Made by a program: the position numbers and the translations under genes
Shown here: positions 33,488 through 42,168 of the stretch, in pieces
Numbering within the stretch: position 1 is the first letter of the stretch
Layout of the letters: every line of letters begins with the position of its first letter
Notes under the pieces: model-generated
Seen by the model: only the letters and a program-made list of their open reading frames with translations
What the model was told of the DNA's origin: nothing
The model's database searches: none
Source: Spirochaetae bacterium HGW-Spirochaetae-4
GTDB lineage: Bacteria; Spirochaetota; Spirochaetia; Sphaerochaetales; Sphaerochaetaceae
Length of the DNA stretch: 64,000 nucleotides
Assembly: GCA_002839335.1 (NCBI GenBank)
Contig: PGXU01000008.1
Coordinates: forward strand, 1 to 64,000
Reading direction: 5' to 3'

Positions 33488-33793
33488 TGATCTATACCAG
33501 TAAGAAAATCCACATCCAAGATGAAAAGTGGGCTTGTAGGGCATTTTTAACGGGGTTTGTGGGAAATGCCGTGGATCGATTTTTTAAAGTCCTCGGGTCC
33601 ATAATATGTTACCGGGGAATATTTGCGGCCTAATTGCCGGCTCGATTGCATCGCCGATACCCTTAGTGGGACTATGGAACCGGTACGGGTACCGGTTCTC
33701 AGGAAGAACTTCCACAAAAACCACACCCTGTAAATCAAGTTCTTATTTGGTTCTTTCGGAAAGTGCTTGCTGAATCGGACTCAGCTCAAGGTA
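33488..33793 (+). repeat. Dispersed repeat, full-length copy C
   Basis: This roughly 300-bp copy is diverged from copy A in the middle (33590-33660) but close to it at both ends. It contains the same 18-bp palindrome (33680-33697) and the right end CTTGCTGAATCGGACTCAG. The palindrome and its flanks are better conserved than the rest. Confidence 0.85.
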
Positions 33794-33987
33794 TTAAAAC
33801 GACAGTGATCTCGGATAATGCGGGGTGCGGATACGCCAGCATGTCATCGTCACCTACCCATGAATCCAATTGCCAGGATTACGAGATGCTTATATAAACC
33901 ATTATGTCTACTGCATGATAGTAATGTCTTGTGTATAACGCTATCCGGCTTTTATCCGATACCTCTACGGCTTATTAATTGACAACT

Positions 33988-34902
33988 TTAGTGCTCTTCA
34001 TAATAGGCTACTCCCAATTTCGAAGGAACATTGAACGATTTTCTGCTAATCGTAAGTACGATGGTCAAAATATAGGGGAGGGAAATAAACAATTCGTTTG
34101 GAAGAATTGTGGAGGCATTGGCCTGCATCAATATAGCGAACGCTTCAGCCAATCCAAAAATAAGAGTTCCAACGAAAGCCCCGATCGGATTCCAGTTCCC
34201 GAGAAAACAGATTGCAAATGCTATCCACCCTCTTCCTCCAATCATGTTGGTGGTGAACTTTCCCAGATACCCGATCGAGTAGAATGCACCTGCGATTCCG
34301 CAGATGATACCGGAAATGGAGACAGTAACGAATCTCACTCGTGATACACTGATTCCAGAAACATCGACCGCTTCCGGATTCTCCCCGGTCGATCTGATCA
34401 CCAGGCCCAACGAAGTCTTATACAGGATGAAGTATCCCAGAGGTACGAGTACATAGATCGAATACGTAAGTATGTTCTGCTGGAAAAATATCGGTCCTAT
34501 GAAAGGAATTTTTGAAAGAAGTGGAATCGCTATCTTTTGCAAAGGTTCAACAGTCAAAGGAGATAGAGGCACTCCGAACACAACTCGCTGTAAGAACGAA
34601 CAGAGACCGAGGATAAGAATGTTGATGGCGGTTCCCGTTACAATCTGATGCTGTTTCAGCGTCACCACGATATAGGCATAGAGCATTGCTACGAGCAATC
34701 CTGAAAGGGCAGCATACAGTAGCCCCATAGCCAAACTTCCTGTTATATAGGCGGCGGTAAAACCTGCCCATGCACCCATCAGGAATATTCCTTCAATTGC
34801 AGTAACCATCACGCCTGTTCTTTCTGAGAACACTTCCGACAAGGACCCGAGTAGAAGAGGGGTACTCATCAATACAGCCCTGGAAAACAAGTTGATCAAC
34901 AT
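33988..34902 (-). CDS. BMP-type ABC importer permease (COG1079), locus 2
   Basis: This is one of two membrane subunits of a BMP-family (nucleoside or simple-sugar-like) ABC importer, 304 residues with about eight helices. COG1079 features are LLLGSLSEVFSERTGVMVTA, IEGIFLMGAW, HQIVTGTAINILILGL and the end region GRGWIAFAICFLGNWNP. It begins exactly at the stop of the upstream permease gene. It is the last gene of the four-gene operon controlled by the sigma54 promoter at 38678. Confidence 0.93.
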   Translation of the reverse strand: MLINLFSRAVLMSTPLLLGSLSEVFSERTGVMVTAIEGIFLMGAWAGFTAAYITGSLAMGLLYAALSGLLVAMLYAYIVVTLKQHQIVTGTAINILILGLCSFLQRVVFGVPLSPLTVEPLQKIAIPLLSKIPFIGPIFFQQNILTYSIYVLVPLGYFILYKTSLGLVIRSTGENPEAVDVSGISVSRVRFVTVSISGIICGIAGAFYSIGYLGKFTTNMIGGRGWIAFAICFLGNWNPIGAFVGTLIFGLAEAFAILMQANASTILPNELFISLPYILTIVLTISRKSFNVPSKLGVAYYEEH

Positions 34903-35954
34903 TATACATTCCCCTCCATAAGCAGCTTCTTATCCCTGTTCATTTCCCATTTTCTACGTACGAAATAGGATATGATCACGAATACCATGACAAACCCCTC
35001 CATCAAGTTGATGATACTCGAAGGAACTCCGGATAACTGACCCATGATGGTTCCTCCCACATGGAGTGCCCCGAAGAGGATTGAAGCGAAGATAATGCCA
35101 ATAGGATTCCCATTCGCCAATATTGCGATTCCGATCCCGAGAGCTCCGATGGAAGGATTGAAGCCTTGCAAGAGCATATGCTGAACGCCATTCACTTCTG
35201 TCACTCCGGCAAGTCCCGCCAATCCTCCACTGATGATGAAGGAGATGATATAGATAATCTCGGGATTGACTCCGCTCATCCTGGCAGCTTCCTGATTCTG
35301 TCCTACCGCTCGTATCCGAAAACCGAATGTTGTCCTGTACAGGATGAGCCAGACGGTTACCGCAGCGAGTATAGCCAGGATGAATCCGAAATGAAGTCGT
35401 GTATGCGGCACGATTTTGAACAACCATGTACTTTTTGCCAGTGATTCGGTTTGCGGATATTCCCCTTTGCTCTCCATCAATATCGTCCTTAGCAGATAAT
35501 TCATCAGATTGAGCGCAACATACGTGCTCATCATACTGATGAGAAACTCGTTTGCTTTGAACTTAGCCTTGGACACACCCATGAAGCCTCCCCAAAGCCC
35601 ACCGGCGAGAAACGACAGGACAATCGCTACAGGAATCGCTAGAGCGGAAGGTATGAGAAGCGATACCGACACAGCCGTGATGGATCCTATGTAGAACTGG
35701 CCTTGGGCGCCGATATTGAACAAATTGGCTTTGAACGTGAAGGCAAAAGCCAATGCGGTGAAGATGAGCGGGGTGGCTTTTACGAATATTTCTCCGATCG
35801 TATATCCGTCGCGGAACATGGAAGAAAAGAGAATGCCGAAGACACTGAATGGATTCTTCTTCAGAAAAAGAATCATGATACCGCTCAGAATCAAACCCAA
35901 TACCACAGCAAAAAAGTTCGTGATTAAAATATCTCGAGTTTTCTTATCCATCAT
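34902..35954 (-). CDS. BMP-type ABC importer permease (COG4603), locus 2
   Basis: This is the second membrane subunit of the BMP-type importer, 350 residues with about ten helices. Family motifs include GEIFVKATPLIFTALAFAFT, KANLFNIGAQGQFYIGSI, KAKFKANEFLISMMSTYVAL, FRIRAVGQNQEAARMSG and GFNPSIGALGIGIAILANGN. It overlaps the ATPase gene by 4 bp and the next permease by 1 bp, so all transport genes are translationally coupled. Confidence 0.93.
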   Translation of the reverse strand: MMDKKTRDILITNFFAVVLGLILSGIMILFLKKNPFSVFGILFSSMFRDGYTIGEIFVKATPLIFTALAFAFTFKANLFNIGAQGQFYIGSITAVSVSLLIPSALAIPVAIVLSFLAGGLWGGFMGVSKAKFKANEFLISMMSTYVALNLMNYLLRTILMESKGEYPQTESLAKSTWLFKIVPHTRLHFGFILAILAAVTVWLILYRTTFGFRIRAVGQNQEAARMSGVNPEIIYIISFIISGGLAGLAGVTEVNGVQHMLLQGFNPSIGALGIGIAILANGNPIGIIFASILFGALHVGGTIMGQLSGVPSSIINLMEGFVMVFVIISYFVRRKWEMNRDKKLLMEGNV

Positions 35955-37468
35955 ACCACTTCCTGATGTGTATAACCGGCCATCAATAGGCCTATCTTTT
36001 GACTATCGAGCTCGGAAGTCCTGAAGATTCCCTGAATCTTTCCTTTATAGAAAACGGCGACTCTATCACACAGGGCGAAAATTTCCGACAATTCAGTGGA
36101 AACCAACATGATCGCTTTGTTATTCTTTTTCTCTTTCAGTATAGCCGAATGCACATTATTGATCGCCCCGAGATCCAATCCCCTGGTCGGCTGGTCAAAG
36201 ATGATGAAATCACCACAAAACTCAACCTCTCTGCCGACAATAACTTTCTGCTGGTTCCCTCCGGAGAGTTCCCGTGCCAATGCGTACGGTCCTGGAGCTT
36301 TTACATCGTATTTGTGCAACATCCGAGATGTAGTCTCAGCGAGTTTTTTCCTGTTTATTATTCCATTATTGTTCCATTCTTTGGAATAGCTGGCTTTCAA
36401 GAACATATTCTCGGAAAGATTCATATCCATCACCATTCCGTACCGGTGTCTATCCGATGGGACATACCCTATTCCCAGGGTTATCCTTTTTCTGATCGAG
36501 AGATGGGTAATATCCTCATTATTCAGTAGGATCGAACCCGATGTAGGTTTCATTGCGCCACAAAGCGTCATGCAAAGTTCCTGCTGTCCATTTCCTGAGA
36601 CTCCGGCAATTCCAAAAATCTCACCTTTATGAATATCAAAATCAACATCATGTAACAACGGGACTTCATTCCGCGGTACCACTGTGAGGCCCTGGACTGA
36701 AAGACACACCTCACCTGCTTCACGTTTGTCTTCTCCCTTATCCAACTCTTCGATCGAATGTTCGATCATCATCCTGGATAATTCCATTTCATTCGTTGCT
36801 TCTTTCAAGACATTACCATGTATTCTTCCGGATCTCATCACAATGATTCTGTTGGCGACATGCATGACCTCTTTCAATTTATGGGTAATGAATATGACAG
36901 CATTTCCTTTCCGGGAATAATTTTCCACAAATTCCATCAGGTTGTCGATTTCCTGTGGAGTGAGGACAGCCGTCGGTTCGTCCATGATCAACAGATTGGC
37001 ATCGAGGTAGAGCGATTTAAGAATTTCCACTTTCTGTTGCTCTCCCACAGAGAGGTCTTGTATTTTTTTTCGTACATCGACATTGAATCCATATCTGTGT
37101 GCAAGTTGTTGTATGGTATTTTCTGCTTCCTTCCAGTTGATTTTTCCTTTCACATTGCCGAGTATGATATTTTCTGTGACCGTGTGGGCCGAGACGAGGG
37201 AGAAATGCTGTTGTATCATCGAAATCTTATACCGCATCGCATCCCTTGGGGTCCGTATCGAGATTCTTTCACCTTCCTTGAAGATTTCTCCTTCATCTGC
37301 CTGATACAAGCCATAGAGGATTTTCATGCAGGTACTCTTTCCAGCACCATTTTCTCCGAGAAGTGCGAGCACCTCACCCCTATCCACCGATAAGGAGACG
37401 TCCTTGTTTGCTATGACTTTTGCAAAATACTTCGAAATGTTCTTTAATTCAAAAAAAGGTGTACTCAT
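35951..37468 (-). CDS. BMP-type ABC importer ATPase (two NBDs), locus 2
   Basis: This 505-residue energy subunit has two fused ATPase domains. The first has GENGAGKST, LSVGEQQKVEILKSL and LLIMDEPTAVLTP. The second has GVSGNGQQE, LSGGNQQKVIVGREV and FIIFDQPTRGLDLG, the usual YufO-type variant in which the Walker B Glu is Gln. It is separated from the binding-protein gene by 154 bp containing a 13-bp-stem hairpin. Its first domain (GLYQADEGEI, MIQQHFSLV) is the closest relative in the window to the ABC domain of the kinase at 40184, which suggests the sensor arose from such an ATPase. Confidence 0.95.
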   Translation of the reverse strand: MSTPFFELKNISKYFAKVIANKDVSLSVDRGEVLALLGENGAGKSTCMKILYGLYQADEGEIFKEGERISIRTPRDAMRYKISMIQQHFSLVSAHTVTENIILGNVKGKINWKEAENTIQQLAHRYGFNVDVRKKIQDLSVGEQQKVEILKSLYLDANLLIMDEPTAVLTPQEIDNLMEFVENYSRKGNAVIFITHKLKEVMHVANRIIVMRSGRIHGNVLKEATNEMELSRMMIEHSIEELDKGEDKREAGEVCLSVQGLTVVPRNEVPLLHDVDFDIHKGEIFGIAGVSGNGQQELCMTLCGAMKPTSGSILLNNEDITHLSIRKRITLGIGYVPSDRHRYGMVMDMNLSENMFLKASYSKEWNNNGIINRKKLAETTSRMLHKYDVKAPGPYALARELSGGNQQKVIVGREVEFCGDFIIFDQPTRGLDLGAINNVHSAILKEKKNNKAIMLVSTELSEIFALCDRVAVFYKGKIQGIFRTSELDSQKIGLLMAGYTHQEVV

Positions 37469-37579
37469 ATCTTTTCCCTGAAAGGATTACATGTTGAATG
37501 TTCCTTTTGTAAGCTTGAAGGAAGGGAAGGCCGGTATGTCCACAGGAGACTACCTTGCAGTCCCATATCCTTGAAAGAC

Positions 37580-37609
37580 ACAATATCCCGATCGAAATCG
37601 GGATATTGT
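37580..37609 (-). other. Intercistronic hairpin after the BMP binding-protein gene
   Basis: The perfect 13-bp arms ACAATATCCCGAT (37580-37592) and ATCGGGATATTGT (37597-37609) flank a 4-base loop. It lies 13 bp after the stop of the binding-protein gene. There is no T-run on the minus strand, so an mRNA-stability or attenuation role is more likely than full termination. Confidence 0.8.
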
Positions 37610-37622
37610 ATGCTAGTATCTT

Positions 37623-38636
37623 CTACTTGAACATTGACTGGAAATCAATTTCCCCTGTGAGGGCTTTTGCGATGCCTGCATCGACTCTTCCCTTGATATC
37701 CCCCGAGAATCCATCGGGATATATTGGCTTGAAGATCCCTTCTGCGATTCCGGCTTCATGCACCTGTCCTCCTGAGAGAGTTCCCTCATAGAATCTCTCG
37801 ACAGCCCAGGTGTAGAATGACTCGAAATCGAAAATGACGGAAGCAACTACAGTACCGGGTGCGATATCATTCTGATTGCTGGAGAAACCGACAAACCGCT
37901 TTCCTTTTTCCTTCGTCGCCTGGATCGCACCAAGACCCACCTGGTTGGCATACACGAACAGTGTATCGGCACCATTGTCGATCATTGTCTCAGCCATCTG
38001 CTTGCCAAGAGCTATATCATCCCAGCTGTTCGCATATGATCTGGTAGCCGAGGCACCAGCGATCCCACGATCAACAGCGATAGCCACTGCGACTGCTTCG
38101 TAGACGTCCAATAACTTTTCCATTGCTTCATTGGGGAATCCACCTATTGTGGCGAATTTTCCATTTACAGTCACTTCACCAGCGATCAGAGCGGCAATGT
38201 AGCTTGCTTCGTATTCCTTTGGGAATATGGGAGATACATTGGGATAATCGGCCTTGAATCCATTCACCACGCAGAATGTCGTGTCGGGATACTCAGCCGC
38301 CACCTTGTTGGCCGCATCATCGAATTGTGTTCCCGCTGCCATAATCAGATCATATCCCCTTTCACTGTAATTCCTGAAAGTCGATTCGTAATCCGAGGCT
38401 TGAACATTCTCGATATACTCCATCCTTGTTCCAAGCTGTTCATTGCATGCTACGAGGCCGGCATAGTTGGTGGCATTCCACGACTGGTCATTGATGGGAC
38501 CGGGAAGGATCAGAACGATCTTCAAATCACTTATGTTCTTCTCCCCGGAAGTTCCCTGAGTTTCTTTGGATCCTGCGGCGAAAAGCGAAGCCGCAACCAA
38601 ACAACAGATTAGCAAGATTGACAGTACCTTTTTCAT
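37623..38636 (-). CDS. BMP-family binding protein, locus 2
   Basis: This 337-residue periplasmic binding protein is of the basic membrane protein / PnrA family, whose members bind purine nucleosides or related ligands. The signal peptide is MKKVLSILLICCLVAASLFA followed by AGSKET. Family motifs are VLILPGPINDQSWNATNYAG, YDLIMAAGTQFDDAANKVA, YIAALIAGEV and FVGFSSNQNDIAPGTVVASV. The start at 38636 follows GGAG; the longer in-frame extension to 38714 would cross the sigma54 promoter and is rejected. It is the first gene of the operon. Nucleoside uptake is the family norm, but the ligand is not certain. Confidence 0.94.
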   Translation of the reverse strand: MKKVLSILLICCLVAASLFAAGSKETQGTSGEKNISDLKIVLILPGPINDQSWNATNYAGLVACNEQLGTRMEYIENVQASDYESTFRNYSERGYDLIMAAGTQFDDAANKVAAEYPDTTFCVVNGFKADYPNVSPIFPKEYEASYIAALIAGEVTVNGKFATIGGFPNEAMEKLLDVYEAVAVAIAVDRGIAGASATRSYANSWDDIALGKQMAETMIDNGADTLFVYANQVGLGAIQATKEKGKRFVGFSSNQNDIAPGTVVASVIFDFESFYTWAVERFYEGTLSGGQVHEAGIAEGIFKPIYPDGFSGDIKGRVDAGIAKALTGEIDFQSMFK

Positions 38637-38677
38637 GTTTTCTCCTTTTTGATGAATATTGTTCCTTCTCCATCCAA

Positions 38678-38694
38678 TGCAAGTACTATGCCAA
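38678..38694 (-). promoter_or_regulatory. Sigma54 (-24/-12) promoter of importer operon 2
   Basis: Minus-strand TTGGCATAGTACTTGCA has GG (plus 38691-38692) and GC (plus 38679-38680) separated by exactly 10 bp. The -12 element TTGCA is perfect and the -24 element TGGCAT is one base from TGGCAC. Transcription should start near 38667, about 31 bp before the binding-protein ATG. Confidence 0.82.
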
Positions 38695-38779
38695 GAGGCA
38701 CTATATCCACGCATATTGTGTATGTGGTATGAATATTACAACTTCATACATTGAGATTTCATTTTTTTTATACTTCAGT

Positions 38780-38827
38780 TGTCCTAAAATAGGACAGTGT
38801 TTGTTCAGATTGTACTGAAATTGTCAG
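38780..38827. promoter_or_regulatory. 17-bp palindrome, likely enhancer site for the locus 2 regulator
   Basis: TGTCCTAAAATAGGACA (38780-38796) is a perfect palindrome of 7-bp arms with an AAA centre. A weaker second site, TGTACTGAAATTGTCAG (38811-38827), has its centre 31 bp away, the same spacing as the pair in locus 1. The main site is about 120 bp upstream of the sigma54 start point at 38667. Both sites lie in the leader of the response-regulator gene if TTG 38857 is the start, which allows autoregulation. Confidence 0.65.
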
Positions 38828-38856
38828 AGTTATACCTATGTGGGGAGAAAAAGATA

Positions 38857-40182
38857 TTGGATATCCTGTTCATTGACGATAACCACCAGCTGTTCCAAGT
38901 CCTCAAAGACAATTTTTCATTTGTCGGGCATTACCTCTTTTATGCAAAGAACACACAAAATGCATTTTCTGTCTTGGAAAAGGAAGACATCGATATCATC
39001 TTGCTTGATGTCAAGTTGGGAAATGAGAATGGGGTGGAGACTCTGGAGAAGCTGAAAGAGATCTATCCCTGTATTCCTGTCATCATGATAACGGGATATG
39101 CCACCGTAGAAGCTGCTGTCAGGGCAATCAAACTCGGTGCATTCGATTTTGTGAGCAAGCCGATCGATTTCAACACGCTTTGTACGATCATCGATTCGGC
39201 GACAGAGCATAAGGTGGAGCAAAAAGCACAGGAAGGGGTAAGTTATGACCTGAACGGTGCACCTATCCTTCTGCAAAGCAAAAATGCCGAGTACTGTAAC
39301 GTCTTGCATCGGGCAAAACAGCTTGCCGCTTCCGATATCACCATCCTGATCATCGGTGAAAATGGTACGGGAAAGGAAGGCTTGGCCGAATATATCTATA
39401 AGAATTCGAATAGGCGCGCGGAGAATTTCATAAAGATCAACTGTGCGGCCTTTCCCGAGAGTCTCCTCGATAATGAACTGTTCGGTCATGAAAAGGGTGC
39501 GTATACCGGGGCTTCCTCGGAATATAGGGGAGTCTTCGAGCAAGCGGATGGTGGAACCCTGCTTCTTGATGAGATTGGGGACATGCCGAAAACATTACAA
39601 GCAAAAATACTCAGAGTACTTCAGAACCAGGAAATCAGAAGAATCGGCGGTAATGAGACGAGGAAGATCAGTGTACGGTTCCTGGCATCCACAAACAAGG
39701 ATCTCCCGACAATGGTGCAAGAGGGGATGTTCAGGGAAGATCTGTTCTACCGGTTGAATGGAGGAATGCTGCAAATCCCCCCTCTGAGGAAGCGTAAGGA
39801 AGATATTGAAGACCTTATTCATCATTTGTTGAACAGGATAACCGACAACACTTCTTTGCCTCATAAGCGACTGTCTCCCGAGGTCCTTTCCGTATTTATC
39901 GGTTATTCTTGGCCGGGGAATATCCGGGAACTCAAGAATGCGCTTCTCTATGCAGTGACTATTTCTCAGAGCGAGGAGCTCATGCTGGAAGATCTGCCAC
40001 CAGGTATCGAAGTCAGTGGATCCCAGATACATAATTCACTGAGCCTGGTTCAACAGAAGGAAAAGGAATTGATACAAAACGTACTGCGCAAAACCAACAA
40101 CAATAAGTCCGAGGCAGCCAAATATCTGAATATGGGTAGAAATACCCTGTATCTGAAACTGAAGAAGTATGGACTAGTGTAA
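38857..40182 (+). CDS. NtrC-type sigma54-dependent response regulator, locus 2
   Basis: This roughly 441-residue regulator has a receiver (LDILFIDDNH; phospho-acceptor Asp51 in IILLDVKLGNENG), a sigma54 AAA+ domain (Walker A GENGTGKE; contact loop GAYTGA at about 214-219, an accepted variant; Walker B LLLDEIGDMP) and a Fis-type helix-turn-helix (SEAAKYLNMGRNTLYLKLKK). I choose TTG 38857, nine bases behind GGGGAG (38842-38847), because it begins at the receiver fold and leaves the palindromes outside the gene. GTG 38797 is the longer option. It lies 1 bp ahead of the ABC-kinase fusion and diverges from the BMP operon, mirroring locus 1. Confidence 0.93.
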   Translation: MDILFIDDNHQLFQVLKDNFSFVGHYLFYAKNTQNAFSVLEKEDIDIILLDVKLGNENGVETLEKLKEIYPCIPVIMITGYATVEAAVRAIKLGAFDFVSKPIDFNTLCTIIDSATEHKVEQKAQEGVSYDLNGAPILLQSKNAEYCNVLHRAKQLAASDITILIIGENGTGKEGLAEYIYKNSNRRAENFIKINCAAFPESLLDNELFGHEKGAYTGASSEYRGVFEQADGGTLLLDEIGDMPKTLQAKILRVLQNQEIRRIGGNETRKISVRFLASTNKDLPTMVQEGMFREDLFYRLNGGMLQIPPLRKRKEDIEDLIHHLLNRITDNTSLPHKRLSPEVLSVFIGYSWPGNIRELKNALLYAVTISQSEELMLEDLPPGIEVSGSQIHNSLSLVQQKEKELIQNVLRKTNNNKSEAAKYLNMGRNTLYLKLKKYGLV

Positions 40183-40183
40183 T

Positions 40184-42016
40184 ATGTATGAAAAGCTCGT
40201 TGATATCAAAGATGTACGGCTCAATTATAATAAAGTGAGAGTGCTGAATCGTATCAATATCAGCTTTCATAGCAACAGCATACATGCCGTAATCGGAGAA
40301 CATGGTGCCGGGAAATCGAGTCTGGGATTGATTCTCTGCGGCTTGGCCAGACCGGATTCGGGGACAATTTCTCTCTGCGATAACGAGTATTCACATATTC
40401 AGACTAAGGTCGCAAAAAAGAAGGGAGTACGATTTGTTCATCAACAATTGATGCTGAATCCTTTATTCAGCATCGCTGAGACTCTTTTTTTCAATGATCA
40501 TACCACTCCGTTTTTTTCTCTTACTCTGAAAAAGCAACTCAATGCCATGGCTGAATCATATCTTCAGGAATTCGGAATATCCATGGATGTTCAACAGTTG
40601 ATTAAGAACCTTACGCTCTCGGAACGTGCCCTTATCGCTATTCTGGCAAAAATTAAAAATAATCCAAGAGTGCTGATACTCGATGAATCCTTGGACAAAC
40701 TCTCTGTCGAGTATTATCAAAAGCTCAAGATTGTTCTGAAAAAGCTGAAGGCAGATGGAAGTTGTATCATCATCATGACCCATAAGATTGACTGGGCATT
40801 CGAAATCTCCGATAGAGTCTCAATCATACGGAATGGAACAAACATTCTCACCGAAGACATCCAGAGTATTGGGAAGATGCAAATCATCAAAATGGCATAT
40901 ACGCAACTATCCGAAACTCCAGAGACCGTGGACCCTTCAGATTCCTTCTATCATTTGATCAAATATAATGAAGCGATACTTGAAAATCTTCCGGTCAATC
41001 TGATAATCCTGAATAACAAAGGCATTCTCAAACTCGCGAACAAATATTTTGTGAGCAACTTCGACGTGAATCTGAAAGCTATGATTGATAAGCCCGGAAG
41101 TATCCTCCTAGATAAAACGTCCGACACTACGAAGAATGTCATATTGAACCAGCTGTCTCAAACTTCCGAACAGACTACGTATCATCTTTCACTTCACATT
41201 CATGGGGTAGAAGGCATATACAATGTTCATTACTCACCAATCTACGATGGCAATGAAAAGATCGGGTCGATGCTGATCTTCTATGATATCACCGAGTATG
41301 ACTACTTGCAGCAAAACCACCACTTGTCTGAAAAACTGTCATCGGTCGGACTGTTGTCCGCTGGTGTTGCCCATGAGATCAACAATCCGCTGGATATCAT
41401 AAGCAACTATCTCACAAATATACGATTCAGATTCAATGATCCGGATCTTCTGGCAATCGTGGATCAGTTGTCAAAACAGGTGACCTTCATCAATAAAATT
41501 GTCAGTAACCTTCAGAATTTCTCCAATTTGGAAAAGGTTTCTCCTGAAGATATCAATATCAATGAATTGGTGAAGGAGATGATTGACCTGTTAAGTGTGA
41601 ATGCAAAGTTGAAGGATATCACGATCAACTTTGTTGAGAAGGACAGGAATACTATTGTCAACATCAATGAAAATGAATTCAAACAAGCCTTATTGAACAT
41701 CATCAAGAATAGTTTTGAGTCAATCCATAGGGATGGAACTATCGATATCATAATTGAAAGGGTCTTCGTAAATAGTGAACACTATCTGGAATTGCAAGTT
41801 CTGGATTCCGGAGATGGGGTAGATCTCAGCAAAGACTATTTTACTCCATTCTATTCAACGAAATCGCACAATGGTGTAAATACTGGATTGGGTTTGTCAC
41901 TTGTGTATGGAATAGTCAAAAAGTACCATGGGACAATATCGATTAAGAACAGGATGGATTCCAAGGGTTGTGTGGTAAAAATGTCTTTTCCACTCGTCGA
42001 ATCAACACAACCTTGA
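40184..42016 (+). CDS. ABC ATPase domain-PAS-histidine kinase fusion, locus 2
   Basis: This 610-residue paralogue of the 9212 protein has the same domain order. The ABC domain (about 1-240) has Walker A GEHGAGKSS (38-46), Gln87 or Gln88 at the Q-loop, LTLSERA (143-149) in place of the signature, Walker B VLILDES (163-169) and H-loop His200. A PAS-like region (about 260-370) is followed by HisKA with phospho-acceptor His397 (VAHEINNP), the same residue number as in the other copy, then NIIKNSFESI, DSGDGVD, FTPFYSTK and GLGLSLVYGIV. Kinase motifs are intact; the ABC signature is not. There is no membrane segment. It probably phosphorylates the NtrC-type regulator encoded just upstream. Confidence 0.92.
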   Translation: MYEKLVDIKDVRLNYNKVRVLNRINISFHSNSIHAVIGEHGAGKSSLGLILCGLARPDSGTISLCDNEYSHIQTKVAKKKGVRFVHQQLMLNPLFSIAETLFFNDHTTPFFSLTLKKQLNAMAESYLQEFGISMDVQQLIKNLTLSERALIAILAKIKNNPRVLILDESLDKLSVEYYQKLKIVLKKLKADGSCIIIMTHKIDWAFEISDRVSIIRNGTNILTEDIQSIGKMQIIKMAYTQLSETPETVDPSDSFYHLIKYNEAILENLPVNLIILNNKGILKLANKYFVSNFDVNLKAMIDKPGSILLDKTSDTTKNVILNQLSQTSEQTTYHLSLHIHGVEGIYNVHYSPIYDGNEKIGSMLIFYDITEYDYLQQNHHLSEKLSSVGLLSAGVAHEINNPLDIISNYLTNIRFRFNDPDLLAIVDQLSKQVTFINKIVSNLQNFSNLEKVSPEDININELVKEMIDLLSVNAKLKDITINFVEKDRNTIVNINENEFKQALLNIIKNSFESIHRDGTIDIIIERVFVNSEHYLELQVLDSGDGVDLSKDYFTPFYSTKSHNGVNTGLGLSLVYGIVKKYHGTISIKNRMDSKGCVVKMSFPLVESTQP

Positions 42017-42021
42017 GACGA

Positions 42022-42113
42022 TCGACAATCGGTACCAGGGAAGATCCAAATCCCGGCTGAAAAGTGGGATTGTTGGGCGTTTCTGAAGGGAGTTGTAGAA
42101 ATCGGGTACCATG
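42022..42113 (+). repeat. Diverged left-half fragment of the dispersed repeat
   Basis: GACAATCGGTACCAGG, then AAAGTGGGATTGTTGGGCGT and TTTCTGAAGGGAGTTG, follow the left 90 bp of copies A and B. The fragment starts 6 bp after the kinase stop and fills most of the gap to the converging TRAP gene. Confidence 0.65.
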
Positions 42114-42168
42114 AAAAACTTCCAGTACCCGGCACTTCGGGAGCATTGGATACGCAACATAGGACACG

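Larger units (their letters stand above)
32972..33987. other. One-kilobase gap with operator-like repeats and decayed sequence
   Basis: I see no intact gene. Nearest the CUT1 operon are two direct GTACTCA repeats 12 bp apart (33036-33042, 33048-33054) and the 12-bp palindrome CTTTTCGAAAAG (33055-33066), plausible binding sites for the NarL-type regulator. From 33200 to 33460 short frames resemble a broken transposase. From 33488 to 33793 lies repeat copy C. Confidence 0.55.

Noticed and set aside
38797-38856. GTG 38797 as the start of the locus 2 response regulator
   Set aside because: It lacks a ribosome site, abuts the 17-bp palindrome and adds 20 residues before the receiver fold. TTG 38857 with GGGGAG fits better, though this is not certain.
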